Below are positions 54,624 to 63,615 of a stretch of 64,000 nucleotides of DNA, piece after piece. The position numbers and the translations under genes were made by a program. A model generated the notes under the pieces. The model had not been told where the DNA came from. It was given only the letters and a program-made list of their open reading frames with translations, and searched no databases. How positions within the stretch are numbered: the stretch's first letter is position 1; every line of letters starts with the position of its first letter. The DNA is from Planctomycetota bacterium (GTDB lineage Bacteria > Planctomycetota > JAJSAM01), in the NCBI GenBank assembly GCA_024274785.1, contig JAJSAM010000039.1, positions 50,558-114,557 of the forward strand, given 5' to 3'.

Positions 54624-56240
54624 CTACTTTCCCTCGATCTGCCTGACCCGGTCCTTCACGTTTCCCCCCGGATCCTCGCCGCCGAGCTCGAGGTAGGTCT
54701 TGTAGAACTCTAGCGCCTCGTCTTCCTTGTTGTTCACCTCGTCGATCAACTCCGCGAGGTAGAGATAGGGGTAGGAGTATCCGGGGTCGAGTTCGATGGC
54801 CTTGCGATACGATGCCTCGGCCTTTTCGAAGTCGTCCTTGCGCTCCATCGCCTTGCCCATCGTGAAGTGGGCCTCGGCGTCGTTCGGGTCGCGGTCGAGG
54901 GCGCGGGAGAGGGCTTCGAGGGCATCCTCGATCTTGCCGAGGTCGAGGTAGGCGCGGCCGATCAGGCGTTCGCTGCGGGCGTCGTCCGGATCGAGCTTCG
55001 ACGCCTTCTCGAAGAACTTGATGGCATCCTTCGACTTGCCCTCCGCGATCAGCGTATAGCCCATGTAGCGGTGGGCGGCGACGTGCTGGCCGTCGATGCG
55101 GAGGACCGCCGTGAAGCACTTCTTCGCCTGCTTGTACTCCTTCTTCTGGTAGAGCACGATCCCGTACTGCAGGTTCGCCCCGAGGTGGTTCTTGTCGAGT
55201 TTCAGCGCGGCCTTGAGCATCTTCTCCGCATCATCGACCTGTCCGAGAATAGAATAGGTGAAGGCCAGATCCACCCGGTAGGCGATCTTCTCCGGGTCGA
55301 GCTCGACGGCTTTCTTGTATTGCAGGACCGCCTCCGGAAAGCGATCCGTCGATTCGTAGATGAAGCCGAGGGTGGCCCGGGTTCCGGCATTTCTCGGGGC
55401 CATCTCGATGGCGGTGAGAGCCGTCTTCTCCGCCTCCTCGAGCTTGCCGAGCCCGAGTTGGACGCCCGCCAGACGGGCCACGTGCCGTGGATCCTCCGGC
55501 CGGAGCTCCACCAGCCGCGCAAGGACCACCTCCGCCGAAAGCAGTTCGCCGGTTTCGATGTGGTCCTCGGCCAGACCGGCGAGCAGGATCGGGCTCTTCG
55601 GGAAGAGATCCACCGCCCCCTTCAGCAGGCTGCGGGAGTCCTGGAACAGATTCAGGCTGCGCAACACCCCGGCAAGGAGAACGGTGGGTTTCGGCTCGCC
55701 GGGGCTGATCTCGATGGCCCGGGCGAGCGTGGACCGGGCGGGGTGGGGCTTGCCGGCGGCGACCCGGATCAGGCCGAGCAGACCGAGGCCCTCCACGTCG
55801 CCGGGGTGTGCGTCCACGTAGGTCTTCGCGGTGCCTTCCGCAGTGCGGAGCTTTCCAAGATCGAACTGGGCCTTCGCCAGGTCCAGGCCGGTCTCCGCCG
55901 GTGCGTCGCCGGTCTTCAGCAGATCCTTCAGCGTCGCCTCCGCCTTCTTCGGGGGCAGCAACCGGGCGCGGAGGAGGGAGGCCAGCGGTGCCGGTGCGCC
56001 GCTCCCGACGGACCGGGCTTCCGCTTCCTTCCCGGCCTCCAGGTATAGATCCTGCAGCAGGCGGGCCGCCGCCGCGCCGGCCGGATCCGCCCGCACCGCA
56101 TCTTTCGCGGCGGCGAGCGCCTCTGCCCGGTTGCCCTCGCGAACCATCAGTCGCGCGAGTTCGAGTTCCTTCGCGGGCGCGGCGGGGGCGATGGAAGTCA
56201 GCAGCAGGGTCACGGCGGCGGCGATCAGGGCGGTTCTCAT
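54624..56240 (-). CDS. Secreted TPR-repeat protein
   Basis: 538 residues with signal peptide 1-21 (ending APAAP). Nearly the entire mature protein is TPR: e.g. ARLMVREGNRAEALAAAKDAV, AVLQYKKAVELDPEKIAYRV, AKKCFTAVLRIDGQHVAAHRY, AIKFFEKASKLDPDDARSERL, ALEALSRALDRDPNDAEAHF and AEASYRKAIELDPGYSYPYL, at least a dozen units. It would form a long superhelical scaffold in the periplasm. ATG 56240 heads a unit with the zinc-ribbon gene. Stop is TAG. Confidence 0.85.
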   Translation of the reverse strand: MRTALIAAAVTLLLTSIAPAAPAKELELARLMVREGNRAEALAAAKDAVRADPAGAAAARLLQDLYLEAGKEAEARSVGSGAPAPLASLLRARLLPPKKAEATLKDLLKTGDAPAETGLDLAKAQFDLGKLRTAEGTAKTYVDAHPGDVEGLGLLGLIRVAAGKPHPARSTLARAIEISPGEPKPTVLLAGVLRSLNLFQDSRSLLKGAVDLFPKSPILLAGLAEDHIETGELLSAEVVLARLVELRPEDPRHVARLAGVQLGLGKLEEAEKTALTAIEMAPRNAGTRATLGFIYESTDRFPEAVLQYKKAVELDPEKIAYRVDLAFTYSILGQVDDAEKMLKAALKLDKNHLGANLQYGIVLYQKKEYKQAKKCFTAVLRIDGQHVAAHRYMGYTLIAEGKSKDAIKFFEKASKLDPDDARSERLIGRAYLDLGKIEDALEALSRALDRDPNDAEAHFTMGKAMERKDDFEKAEASYRKAIELDPGYSYPYLYLAELIDEVNNKEDEALEFYKTYLELGGEDPGGNVKDRVRQIEGK

Positions 56241-56319
56241 GGCTGCTCCGGAACTGGGCTCGAATCAGGAGAGGAGGCGGGGCTCCGGCCCGGCCTCCTC
56301 TCCATCCGGTTCGATCCTC

Positions 56320-56568
56320 CTAGGAGGACCGTTCGCGGCGCTCCCGGATGCGGTCGCGCAGGAGGGAGTCCTCGTCCTCCAACTTGCGGCGCTCCCGCAA
56401 CTGCTGGAGCTTCTTGTCGCGGTTCATTCGGGTTCGCCTGCCCGATCCCCTGGAGAATCCGCCGCTCCGGCCCCGGCCACCACCTCGTCCGCGGCCCTCG
56501 GTGCTCTCCATCGGGATGATCGCGAGCACCATTCCCATGACCATCAGCAATGCAATGAACTTCTTCAT
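56320..56568 (-). CDS. Small secreted Gly/Arg-rich basic protein
   Basis: 82 residues. Signal peptide 1-20 (KKFIALLMVMGMVLAIIP), then a Gly-Arg-Ser-rich segment and a highly charged helix (KKLQQLRERRKLEDEDSLLRDR). It has no recognised homologue. It may bind nucleic acid or polyanionic envelope polymers; that is inference from composition. ATG 56568 follows GGAGACAGG. Stop is TAG. It lies between gyrA and the TPR gene. Confidence 0.6.
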   Translation of the reverse strand: MKKFIALLMVMGMVLAIIPMESTEGRGRGGGRGRSGGFSRGSGRRTRMNRDKKLQQLRERRKLEDEDSLLRDRIRERRERSS

Positions 56569-56662
56569 CAACCTGTCTCCACCAGGCACGACGGGAATAT
56601 CGCGCCCTGTTACAGTCTTGAACCACTCTCTTCATCGGTTGTTTCGCTGAATTCCGGCTGGC

Positions 56663-59221
56663 TTATCCATCGGTCGCGGGCGGTGTCTTCGGCCCGGCCT
56701 CCGGCGTTTCCCCGTGGCCTTCCGCCGCCGGGGCCGCCGCCGAAGCGCCGCCGTCCGCGGCTCCTTCCGGCGCTTCTGCTGCCGCGTCATCTTCTTCCGG
56801 CGGCACTTTGGCCACGGAGATCAGCCGGTCGCCCTTCTTCAGGCTGATCAGCCGGACGCCCTGCGTGGAGCGCCCGATCATGCTGACGCTGGTGCTGGCG
56901 ATGCGGACCACCATGCCGCCTTCGCTCATCATGATCAGATCGTTCTCGTCCGAGACGTCCTTCACCGTGATGACGTCTCCGTTCCGGGGGACCATCCGGA
57001 TGTTGATGATGCCCTGGCCGCCCCGCGACTGCCGGCGGTACTCTTCAAAGGAGGTCTTCTTGCCATAGCCGTTTTCGGTGGCGGTGAGCAGGGTCGCATC
57101 TTCCCTTACGAGCGCCAGGTCGACCACGCGGTCCTCGCCTTTCAGCCGGATACCCTTCACGCCCCGGGCCACCCGTCCGAGCGGCCGCATGTCGGACTCG
57201 TGGAAGCGGATCGCCTTTCCCTTCACGGTGCCGAGGATCACCTCGTCGTCGCCGGAGGTCAGCCGCACGCCGATCAGGTCGTCGCCCTCGTCGATGCGCA
57301 GCGCGATGATGCCGCCCTTCTTCGGACGCGAGTAGGCGGCAAGCGCGGTCTTCTTGATGATGCCCTTCGCGGTGGCCATGAAGACGTAGCTGCCATCGGT
57401 GAAGGAGCTGACCGGGATCACCGACATGATCCGCTCGCCCTTGTCGAATTCGATCAGGTTCTGGATGGACCGGCCGCGCGAGGTGCGTCCCATTTCCGGG
57501 AAGGCGTAGACCTTCAACCAGTGAACCTTTCCCCGGTTGGTGAAGAACAGCATGTAGTCGTGGGTGGAGGCGATGAACAGGTGCTCGATGAAGTCGTCGG
57601 CCTGCTTGTCGGAGCCGGCGATGCCCTTGCCGCCGCGAGCCTGGGTGCGGTAGGTGTCGATCGGCAGGCGCTTCACGTATCCGGATCCGGAGACGCACAC
57701 CACCACCTGCTCGTCGGCGATGAGGTCTTCGCGGATGAACTCGCCGACGGCCTCGGTTATCTCGGTGCGGCGCGGGTCCGCGTGGCGCTTCTTCACGTCC
57801 TCGAGTTCCTCGACCATGATGTCGCGGACCAGCCCCTCGTTCGCCAGGATCTCCTGGTAGCGGGCGATCTTCTCGAGCAGTTCCCGGTACTCCTGCTCCA
57901 CCTTGTCGCGTTCCAGGCCGGTGAGCTTGGACAGGCGCATCTCGAGGATGGCGTCGGCCTGGAGCTGGGACAGCCCGAAGCGCTCCATCAGGGCTTCGCG
58001 CGCCGCCGGGACGTCCGCGGAAGCCCGGATGGTCTCGATGACCTCGTCGATCCGGTCGAGGGCGATCAGCAGGCCCTCGAGGATGTGGGCGCGGCGCTCG
58101 GCCTTGTCGAGGAGGAACTGGGTCCGGCGGCGGATGACCTCGATGCGGTGCTTGACGAACTCGCGCATGACCTCGAGCACGCCGAGGGTCCGCGGCCGGC
58201 CGTCCACCAGCGCGATCATGATCACGCCGAAAGTGTCCTGCAGCGGCGAGTGCTCGTAGATGTTGTTCAGGACGACGCGGGAGTCTTCGCCGCGCTTCAG
58301 TTCGATCACGATCCGCATGCCGTCGCGGTCCGACTCGTCGTTGATGGAGGAGATGCCGTCGATACGCCCGGAGCGGACGCAGTCGGCGATCTTCTCGATC
58401 AGGCGGGTCTTGTTCAGCGCGAAAGGGATCTCGGTGATGATCAGGGCTTCGCGGCCGTTCTTGCGCTCCTCGACTTCGACCCGGCCCCGCATGGTCAGGT
58501 GGCCGCGGCCGGTGGCGTATGCGTTGTAGATGCCGGCCTTCCCGCAGATCAGCCCGCCGGTCGGGAAGTCGGGACCGGGCAGGACCTGGATCACCTCCGC
58601 CAGCGTCAGGTCCGGGTTCCGGATGAGGGCGATCGTCGCGTCCACGACCTCACCGAGATTGTGCGGCGGGATCGAGCTGGCCATGCCGACCGCGATCCCG
58701 CTGCCGCCGTTGACGAGGAGGTTCGGGAACTTGGCGGGGAAGACCACCGGCTCTTTTCGTGTCCCGTCGTAGTTGTCGACGAAGTCCACGGTCTCCTTGT
58801 CGAGGTCCTCGAGCAGGTCGGCCGCGGGACCGGCGAGCCGGGCTTCGGTGTATCGCATGGCCGCGGGGGAGTCGCCGTCGATGCTGCCGAAGTTTCCTTG
58901 CGGGAAGACCAGGCGGTGGCGCAGGTTGAAGTCCTGCCCCATGCGGACGAGGGTCGGGTAGACCACCTGCTCACCGTGAGGGTGGTAGTTGCCCGATGCG
59001 TCTCCGGCGATCTTGGCGCACTTCCTGAACTTGCCGCCCGGCTTGAGATTCAGGTCGTGCATGGCCAGCAGGATGCGCCGCTGGGAGGGTTTCAGGCCGT
59101 CCCGGACGTCCGGGAGAGCCCGGCTCACGATGACGCTCATCGCATACTTCAGGTACGAGTCTTTCATCTCGTCCTGAATGCGGAGCGGGCGGATATTCTC
59201 GCCGGTGTGGGGTGTAGTCAT
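56663..59221 (-). CDS. gyrA: DNA gyrase subunit A
   Basis: 852 residues. N-terminal breakage-reunion domain: YAMSVIVSRALPDVRDGLKP, the HTH with NYHPHGEQVVYP, and the active-site Tyr in AAMRYTEARLAGP. A C-terminal beta-pinwheel includes the GyrA box QARGGKGI, typical for gyrase rather than topoisomerase IV. The tail (about 815-852) is acidic and Ala-rich. The quinolone-determining positions carry Gln in place of Ser83 and Pro in place of Asp87. ATG 59221 is preferred over TTG 59236. A strong promoter lies at 59268-59297. Stop is TAA. Confidence 0.97.
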   Translation of the reverse strand: MTTPHTGENIRPLRIQDEMKDSYLKYAMSVIVSRALPDVRDGLKPSQRRILLAMHDLNLKPGGKFRKCAKIAGDASGNYHPHGEQVVYPTLVRMGQDFNLRHRLVFPQGNFGSIDGDSPAAMRYTEARLAGPAADLLEDLDKETVDFVDNYDGTRKEPVVFPAKFPNLLVNGGSGIAVGMASSIPPHNLGEVVDATIALIRNPDLTLAEVIQVLPGPDFPTGGLICGKAGIYNAYATGRGHLTMRGRVEVEERKNGREALIITEIPFALNKTRLIEKIADCVRSGRIDGISSINDESDRDGMRIVIELKRGEDSRVVLNNIYEHSPLQDTFGVIMIALVDGRPRTLGVLEVMREFVKHRIEVIRRRTQFLLDKAERRAHILEGLLIALDRIDEVIETIRASADVPAAREALMERFGLSQLQADAILEMRLSKLTGLERDKVEQEYRELLEKIARYQEILANEGLVRDIMVEELEDVKKRHADPRRTEITEAVGEFIREDLIADEQVVVCVSGSGYVKRLPIDTYRTQARGGKGIAGSDKQADDFIEHLFIASTHDYMLFFTNRGKVHWLKVYAFPEMGRTSRGRSIQNLIEFDKGERIMSVIPVSSFTDGSYVFMATAKGIIKKTALAAYSRPKKGGIIALRIDEGDDLIGVRLTSGDDEVILGTVKGKAIRFHESDMRPLGRVARGVKGIRLKGEDRVVDLALVREDATLLTATENGYGKKTSFEEYRRQSRGGQGIINIRMVPRNGDVITVKDVSDENDLIMMSEGGMVVRIASTSVSMIGRSTQGVRLISLKKGDRLISVAKVPPEEDDAAAEAPEGAADGGASAAAPAAEGHGETPEAGPKTPPATDG

Positions 59222-59267
59222 AACGTGTGCGTCCAAAGATGTTTAGGAGGGGACTCTCAAACGAGGC

Positions 59268-59297
59268 ATTCTACCTCGAATCGAGGGCGGAAGTCAA
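59268..59297 (-). promoter_or_regulatory. gyrA promoter
   Basis: On the minus strand TTGACT (59297-59292), an 18-base spacer and TAGAAT (59273-59268). The transcript would have a leader of about 40 bases. No ribosome site stands out before ATG 59221. Confidence 0.65.
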
Positions 59298-59321
59298 TGA
59301 ATCGGGCCATCCGGAAACGGG

Positions 59322-61238
59322 CTACAACCCGGCTTCGAGCCGTTCGATGCGTTCCCGCAGGAACTTCCGGTCGGGGTGGTCCGCAGGGAGGGCGGACCAG
59401 GCGTCCAAGAAGGCCAGACGGGCGCCAATGGGGCGACCTTCACGTTCCAGAGCATCTCCCAGCAGAGTGAGCAGGATCACCGTCTTCATGGCCGTCTCCC
59501 GGACGAGCCCCTGCCTCATCCAGCCCGTGACCGGGTCGCCGGCGGCGAGGCACATCACCATGCTCCGGAACTCCTGGTTGACGCGCAGGGCCTCGGACAG
59601 CGCCTTTCTTGAGGCAGCCGGTCCGAGAACCGCCATGTAGGTCGTCGAAAGTTCCGTCAGGAAGTCGCTCGCCTGGAGGGGCGTGGCCGCGCCGACGCCG
59701 AGCAGATCCTGCAGCTGATAGGCTTTCTTCCGGTGCGGATCGGGATCCTCGCTGATCATCTGCTCCAGGTATTCCCGCTGGATCAGGAGTGCCCGCAATC
59801 GCTCGCCCCTGCTCTCGTACCAGGAGGAGCGGGCTCTTACGTGGGTGAGCTTCCCTTCCCGGAGTTGGGCCGGAACTGTTGCCGCTGCGGCCGCCCAGAG
59901 CGCCACCAGGGTCCCGACGAAGAAGATGAGGAGGATCCGCATCCGACGGCGGTAGCTCTGGCGGACCCGGTCATCCTTCAGGAAGTCGATGATGAAGCTG
60001 ACCCGTTCGCGGATCGGGAAGTGGCGCCATCCTTTCGACTCACGCACCTCCCCCATCTGCTGCGCCAGCCCGGTGAGCGCTCGAACGAAAGGGTGCGCCT
60101 CCGCAGGTCGATCGGTCTCACCGTGGACCCGCCCGATGGCGAGGGCGCCGTAAACATCGGCCTGCTGCTCGAATCGCCTTGAGACGAAGCCGAAGACGAT
60201 GAAGAACCAGAGCACGAAGCCGACGAGCCCGAAGATCAGCTGCGCCACCTCCGGATTGCTGAAAGTGGCCATCACTCCGGGCGGCAGATTCTCCAGGATC
60301 AGGTAGGTCAGGAGACCGTAGGCCAGGGTGAAGAAGAAGAACAGCAGCATGTGGTGGTTGCGCGCGTGCCCGACCTCGTGGGCGAAGACCGCCTCGACCT
60401 CTTCCTCGGAAAGCTCGTCCACCAGGGCGTCGGTCATCAGGACGTAGCGGAATCGGCCGGCGATCCCGATCACCGCGGCGTTCAGCACGTTGCCGCCGGT
60501 GGGCCAGAGGAGGATGTCACGGGCCCTGAACTTCTCCCGGCGCGAAAACGCGTCGAGGCGATCACGGAGGGGGCCTGCGGGCAGCGACTTCGCCTTGAAG
60601 GACCACTTGAGGAGGAACGGCATCAGGAAGTAGAGGAAGAGGAGCATCACAGCCACGCTGATCCAGCGCAGGAAGGGGTAGACGCTCACCAGGATCGTCA
60701 ATTCCGAAACCCAGATCACCCCGCGGTAGGTCCCGTAGGCCAGCAAATCGATCGTGAGCAGGAAGAAGAGCACCGGGGCGATGGGAAGGAGGAACTGCCG
60801 GAGCTGGAAGCTCAGGTAGGCGCCGGGGGTGAAGTCGTGGAGCTCAAGGCGCTGCTCCGCTCTCCCGGTGGCGTCGATGACGAGCATCAGCATCAGGACG
60901 AATGGGAGGAGGACGATGAACTCGTCCACGAGAACCCAGTGCTCGATGCCGAGTGTATCGACGATGGCGGGCCAGTGCAGCTGATAGACGATGCCCCCGT
61001 AGGCGATGACGATCCCCGGACGGAAGAGGGAGGCCAGTCGCAGCAGGGGTTCGGCGTCGCTCTCGGGGGAAAGCAGTACCCGGCGGGCGGCTCGCGAGAG
61101 GAGCACCCGGGAGAGTACGCCGACGAGCAGCACCACCGCCGCCGTTCCGAGAATGTCGGGCGGCACCGGTTCCTTGACGACCGCCGGATACGACAGGGCG
61201 ATCGACAACGCCAGGATGATGGAGAAGAGGGGGAACAT
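59322..61238 (-). CDS. M48-family (HtpX/Ste24-like) membrane metalloprotease
   Basis: 638 residues. Six or more transmembrane segments: about 5-22, 30-46, 70-88, 95-116, 135-160 and 180-210. Then the zinc motif AVFAHEVGHARNHHML (HExxH), further membrane segments at about 300-325 and 330-360, and the third-ligand region RRFEQQADVYGALAIG. The C-terminus (about 480-638) is helical and cytosolic or periplasmic, unusual for M48. It probably degrades or processes damaged membrane proteins. ATG 61238, preceded by TAGAGT and CCTCC-rich sequence on this strand; no good ribosome site. Stop is TAG. Confidence 0.85.
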   Translation of the reverse strand: MFPLFSIILALSIALSYPAVVKEPVPPDILGTAAVVLLVGVLSRVLLSRAARRVLLSPESDAEPLLRLASLFRPGIVIAYGGIVYQLHWPAIVDTLGIEHWVLVDEFIVLLPFVLMLMLVIDATGRAEQRLELHDFTPGAYLSFQLRQFLLPIAPVLFFLLTIDLLAYGTYRGVIWVSELTILVSVYPFLRWISVAVMLLFLYFLMPFLLKWSFKAKSLPAGPLRDRLDAFSRREKFRARDILLWPTGGNVLNAAVIGIAGRFRYVLMTDALVDELSEEEVEAVFAHEVGHARNHHMLLFFFFTLAYGLLTYLILENLPPGVMATFSNPEVAQLIFGLVGFVLWFFIVFGFVSRRFEQQADVYGALAIGRVHGETDRPAEAHPFVRALTGLAQQMGEVRESKGWRHFPIRERVSFIIDFLKDDRVRQSYRRRMRILLIFFVGTLVALWAAAAATVPAQLREGKLTHVRARSSWYESRGERLRALLIQREYLEQMISEDPDPHRKKAYQLQDLLGVGAATPLQASDFLTELSTTYMAVLGPAASRKALSEALRVNQEFRSMVMCLAAGDPVTGWMRQGLVRETAMKTVILLTLLGDALEREGRPIGARLAFLDAWSALPADHPDRKFLRERIERLEAGL

Positions 61239-61314
61239 CGGGGGAGGACTCTACTTCGAATTCGCTCTGCGGGGTCTGGATTTTCGCGGAATGGGCAGCT
61301 CTCTCGAAACAGGG

Positions 61315-61343
61315 TTGTCAAGCGTGGGGGGCGAATGGAGAAT
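61315..61343 (+). promoter_or_regulatory. Possible promoter for the secreted protein at 61374
   Basis: TTGTCA at 61315-61320, 17-base spacer and GAGAAT at 61338-61343, followed by a GGGAGGAG ribosome site at 61362-61369. The -10 is imperfect. Confidence 0.35.
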
Positions 61344-61373
61344 GGGCGGTCCATTGACTCTGGGAGGAGTGCC

Positions 61374-61967
61374 ATGCGAACGATTGTCTGCGCCGTCCTG
61401 CTGTTCGTCCTTGTGGTTCCGGTGTTTGCCCAGGATGGGACACCGGCGGCCAAGGTCTTCAAGAGCGAACGCTACCCGGTCCAGGTCGAGGTTCCGAAAG
61501 GCTGGACGAAGACCCTCGACGAGCCGACGCCGGCCGGAAACTGGGTGGACCTCGTCCGCTTCTCGGAGCCGAAGTCGAAGGCTCTTCTGATCCTCTCGGT
61601 GCAGGCCACGAACTACACCGGCAGCAACCAGATGATCAAGGGGATCTCGGCGATGTTCCAGGGGGATGCGTCCCTGGCCATCCAGCGCCGCGAAGTGCAG
61701 GAGGAGGCCGGCAGGCGGCCGAAGGGGGTTCTCTTCGAGTACACGATGCGCGGCAAGAACGGACCGGAGCACTCGATCGCCGCCTATTGGCTGCACCGCG
61801 GCAAGCGCTACCGGATCTACGGGACGGTCCGGGAATCCGGCTGGAAGAGCGCCAGCACCGACATCGAGTCGTTCTCCGGGAGCCTGAAATTCACGAGCCG
61901 CGCTTTCGCGAAGGCCTCTCAGAACTTCACGGACGTCGTCAGCAATTTCGCCATCTACTACCCCTAG
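61374..61967 (+). CDS. Secreted PsbP-like protein, part before in-frame TAG
   Basis: 197 residues to TAG 61965-61967. Signal peptide 1-19 (ending VFAQD). The first PsbP-like domain opens YPVQVEVPKGWTKTL and contains VDLVRFSEPKSKALLILSVQ and AAYWLHRGKRYRIYGTV. A second, homologous domain starts NFAIYYP and is cut by the TAG right before DWTITLPS. The frame remains open and coding-like after it (next feature). ATG 61374 has an excellent GGGAGGAG site. Function unknown; the family recurs at 16968, 20367 and 51700. Confidence 0.78.
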   Translation: MRTIVCAVLLFVLVVPVFAQDGTPAAKVFKSERYPVQVEVPKGWTKTLDEPTPAGNWVDLVRFSEPKSKALLILSVQATNYTGSNQMIKGISAMFQGDASLAIQRREVQEEAGRRPKGVLFEYTMRGKNGPEHSIAAYWLHRGKRYRIYGTVRESGWKSASTDIESFSGSLKFTSRAFAKASQNFTDVVSNFAIYYP

Positions 61968-62351
61968 GACTGGACCATCACGCTCCCGAGCCGGGGGCCG
62001 AGGGTCGAGTTCACCGGACAACGTCTCGGCGTTTCCGTCCGCATCTTCGTGGGCAGCACCCGCGGCGACGTGAAGGCCGCCATGGAAGGCGTCATCGCGA
62101 AGCTCACGAGGGACAAGGGCACGACGATCACCCGCCGGAAGGGCCCCATGAACCACCCGGAACTCGGCTACGAGGTCATGACGGTCGAGTACACGAAGAA
62201 CCAGGGAGGCCGGGAGTACCGCTACCTGGAAACCGGTACGGTCCACGGCGGCAAGCTCTACCGTTTTGTGCTGGGCGTGGGCGCGAAGGGGTTCGAGCCG
62301 GCGAAGGAGAGCTTCGACCGGATGTTCGGGAGTTTGAGCTTCCTGCGGTGA
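61968..62351 (+). CDS. Second PsbP-like domain continuing after in-frame TAG
   Basis: 127 residues in the same frame as the 61374 gene (DWTITLPSRGPRVEF, LGVSVRIFVGSTRGDV, LGYEVMTVEYTKNQ, LYRFVLGVGAKGF, MFGSLSFLR), ended by TGA. Counting the TAG as one residue, the whole protein is 325 residues with two similar domains. The codons just after the TAG keep strong G/C third positions. The first internal ATG (62079) or GTG starts lie well inside the domain and have no ribosome site, so independent translation is unlikely. Confidence 0.6.
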   Translation, partial: DWTITLPSRGPRVEFTGQRLGVSVRIFVGSTRGDVKAAMEGVIAKLTRDKGTTITRRKGPMNHPELGYEVMTVEYTKNQGGREYRYLETGTVHGGKLYRFVLGVGAKGFEPAKESFDRMFGSLSFLR

Positions 62352-62450
62352 GCTACCACATGTCGTGGGCAAAGCGGGCGCGACTACTACCAGCAGTTGA
62401 CACCGGGGCCTCCTCTCGCGTAGATTGCGGCACTTGAGGAGGTCCTGGTC

Positions 62451-63401
62451 ATGAATCGGACATTCACTGCCGGGCGGCTGGCGGAGATCGCCGGCGTAAC
62501 GAGGGATCACATCTCACAACTGGAGAACGACGGTGTGCTCGCGCCGGCGCGGGGGGAGCGGAATCAACGGCTCTTCACGGCCGATGACGTGTCGCGAGTG
62601 CTCGATCTCACCGGGCGGCGCGTGCGCAAGGGCATCTCCGTCGTCAACCAGAAGGGCGGCGTGGGGAAGACCACGACCGTCTTCAACCTCGCCGGCGCCC
62701 TCGTGCTCGAGGGGCGGCGGGTGCTCGCTGTCGACCTCGACGCGCAGGCGAGCCTGACCGTCTCGTTCGGCCTCGATCCGTCCTCCTACGCCCGCACCTC
62801 GCACGACCTCCTGACCGACGACAACACGTCCGCGGCGGATGTGATTGCCGCCACCGGGGTGGACGGGCTCGACATCATCCCCGCCGACATCCGGCTCGCC
62901 AGCGCGGACGTGCTCCTGCGCGAGATGATCATGCGTGAGCGTATCCTCTCGACGAAGCTCGAGAAGATCGCCGACCGCTACGACGTGATCCTCTTCGACT
63001 GTCCCCCGAACCTCTCCACCATCACCATCAACGCGCTCGTGGCCTCGACCGAAGCCGTGGTGCCCATGGAAACCCAGTTCTATTCGATCAAGGCCGTCGA
63101 TGACCTGACGCGGACCTTCAATCTCCTCGCCGCCCGGATGAATCATCACCTCGCGGTGTGGATGTTGCCGACCAAGATCGACCTCCGCATCAAGCTGACG
63201 AAGGAGTTCCTCATCGGGATGGAGGCGAACTTCAAGGACCGGATGCTCACCTCGATCCGCACCGACGCCAACCTCGCCAAGGCGCCCATGGTGAAGGAGC
63301 CGGCGGTCTTCTCCTTCCCGGCCTCCCGCGGTTCGAGGGACTACCGGCGGATCGCCCGGGAACTGCTCGCCCCGGTCCGTGCGGCAAGTGAGCCCGCGTA
63401 G
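62451..63401 (+). CDS. MerR-HTH/ParA fusion ATPase
   Basis: 316 residues. The N-terminus (about 1-50) is a MerR-type helix-turn-helix: FTAGRLAEIAGVTRDHISQLE and RLFTADDVSRVLDL. It is followed by a ParA ATPase with deviant Walker A VVNQKGGVGKTTTVFNLAG, AVDLDAQASLTVSFG, Walker B VILFDCPPNLSTITINAL and METQFYSIKAVDDLTRTF. Such HTH-ParA proteins repress their own promoter in plasmid or integrative elements and partition DNA; no parB or element genes follow here. ATG 62451 lies near GGAGG (62437-62441). Stop is TAG. Confidence 0.88.
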   Translation: MNRTFTAGRLAEIAGVTRDHISQLENDGVLAPARGERNQRLFTADDVSRVLDLTGRRVRKGISVVNQKGGVGKTTTVFNLAGALVLEGRRVLAVDLDAQASLTVSFGLDPSSYARTSHDLLTDDNTSAADVIAATGVDGLDIIPADIRLASADVLLREMIMRERILSTKLEKIADRYDVILFDCPPNLSTITINALVASTEAVVPMETQFYSIKAVDDLTRTFNLLAARMNHHLAVWMLPTKIDLRIKLTKEFLIGMEANFKDRMLTSIRTDANLAKAPMVKEPAVFSFPASRGSRDYRRIARELLAPVRAASEPA

Positions 63402-63589
63402 CCGGCTGCCGCGCTCGACCCTCCGAAGTCCGCATCACGGCGTGACACCCGAGAAGAGATGCAATCGCGAAACGCTGTTCGAGCAAATCGACGCGTTTCG
63501 TTGAGATCCGTGGACGTTCCCCGCTCCGCCTGACAGCTCGTGCCGTCTAAGGTACTGATTCTGAACGTGTTACAGGTTTCTCGCGCAAC
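63402..63589. other. Gene-free sequence after the MerR-ParA gene
   Basis: It begins with a truncated copy of the dispersed repeat (CGCTCGACCCTCCGA, 63408-63422). The rest shows no coding frame with family similarity and no RNA gene that I recognise. Confidence 0.4.
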
Positions 63590-63605
63590 TGGCACCCCCC
63601 TTGCT
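63590..63605 (+). promoter_or_regulatory. Sigma-54 (RpoN) promoter
   Basis: TGGCAC at 63590-63595, five C, then TTGCT at 63601-63605, so the GG (63591-63592) and GC (63603-63604) are spaced exactly 12 bases as required at -24/-12. Transcription would start near 63616. No coding gene follows before the window ends. Confidence 0.6.
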
Positions 63606-63615
63606 CTCTCCAGGA

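Noticed and set aside
61965..61967. Genome-wide reassignment of TAG to an amino acid
   Set aside because: TAG ends roughly a third of the genes in the window at their expected C-termini, so a global code change is unlikely.
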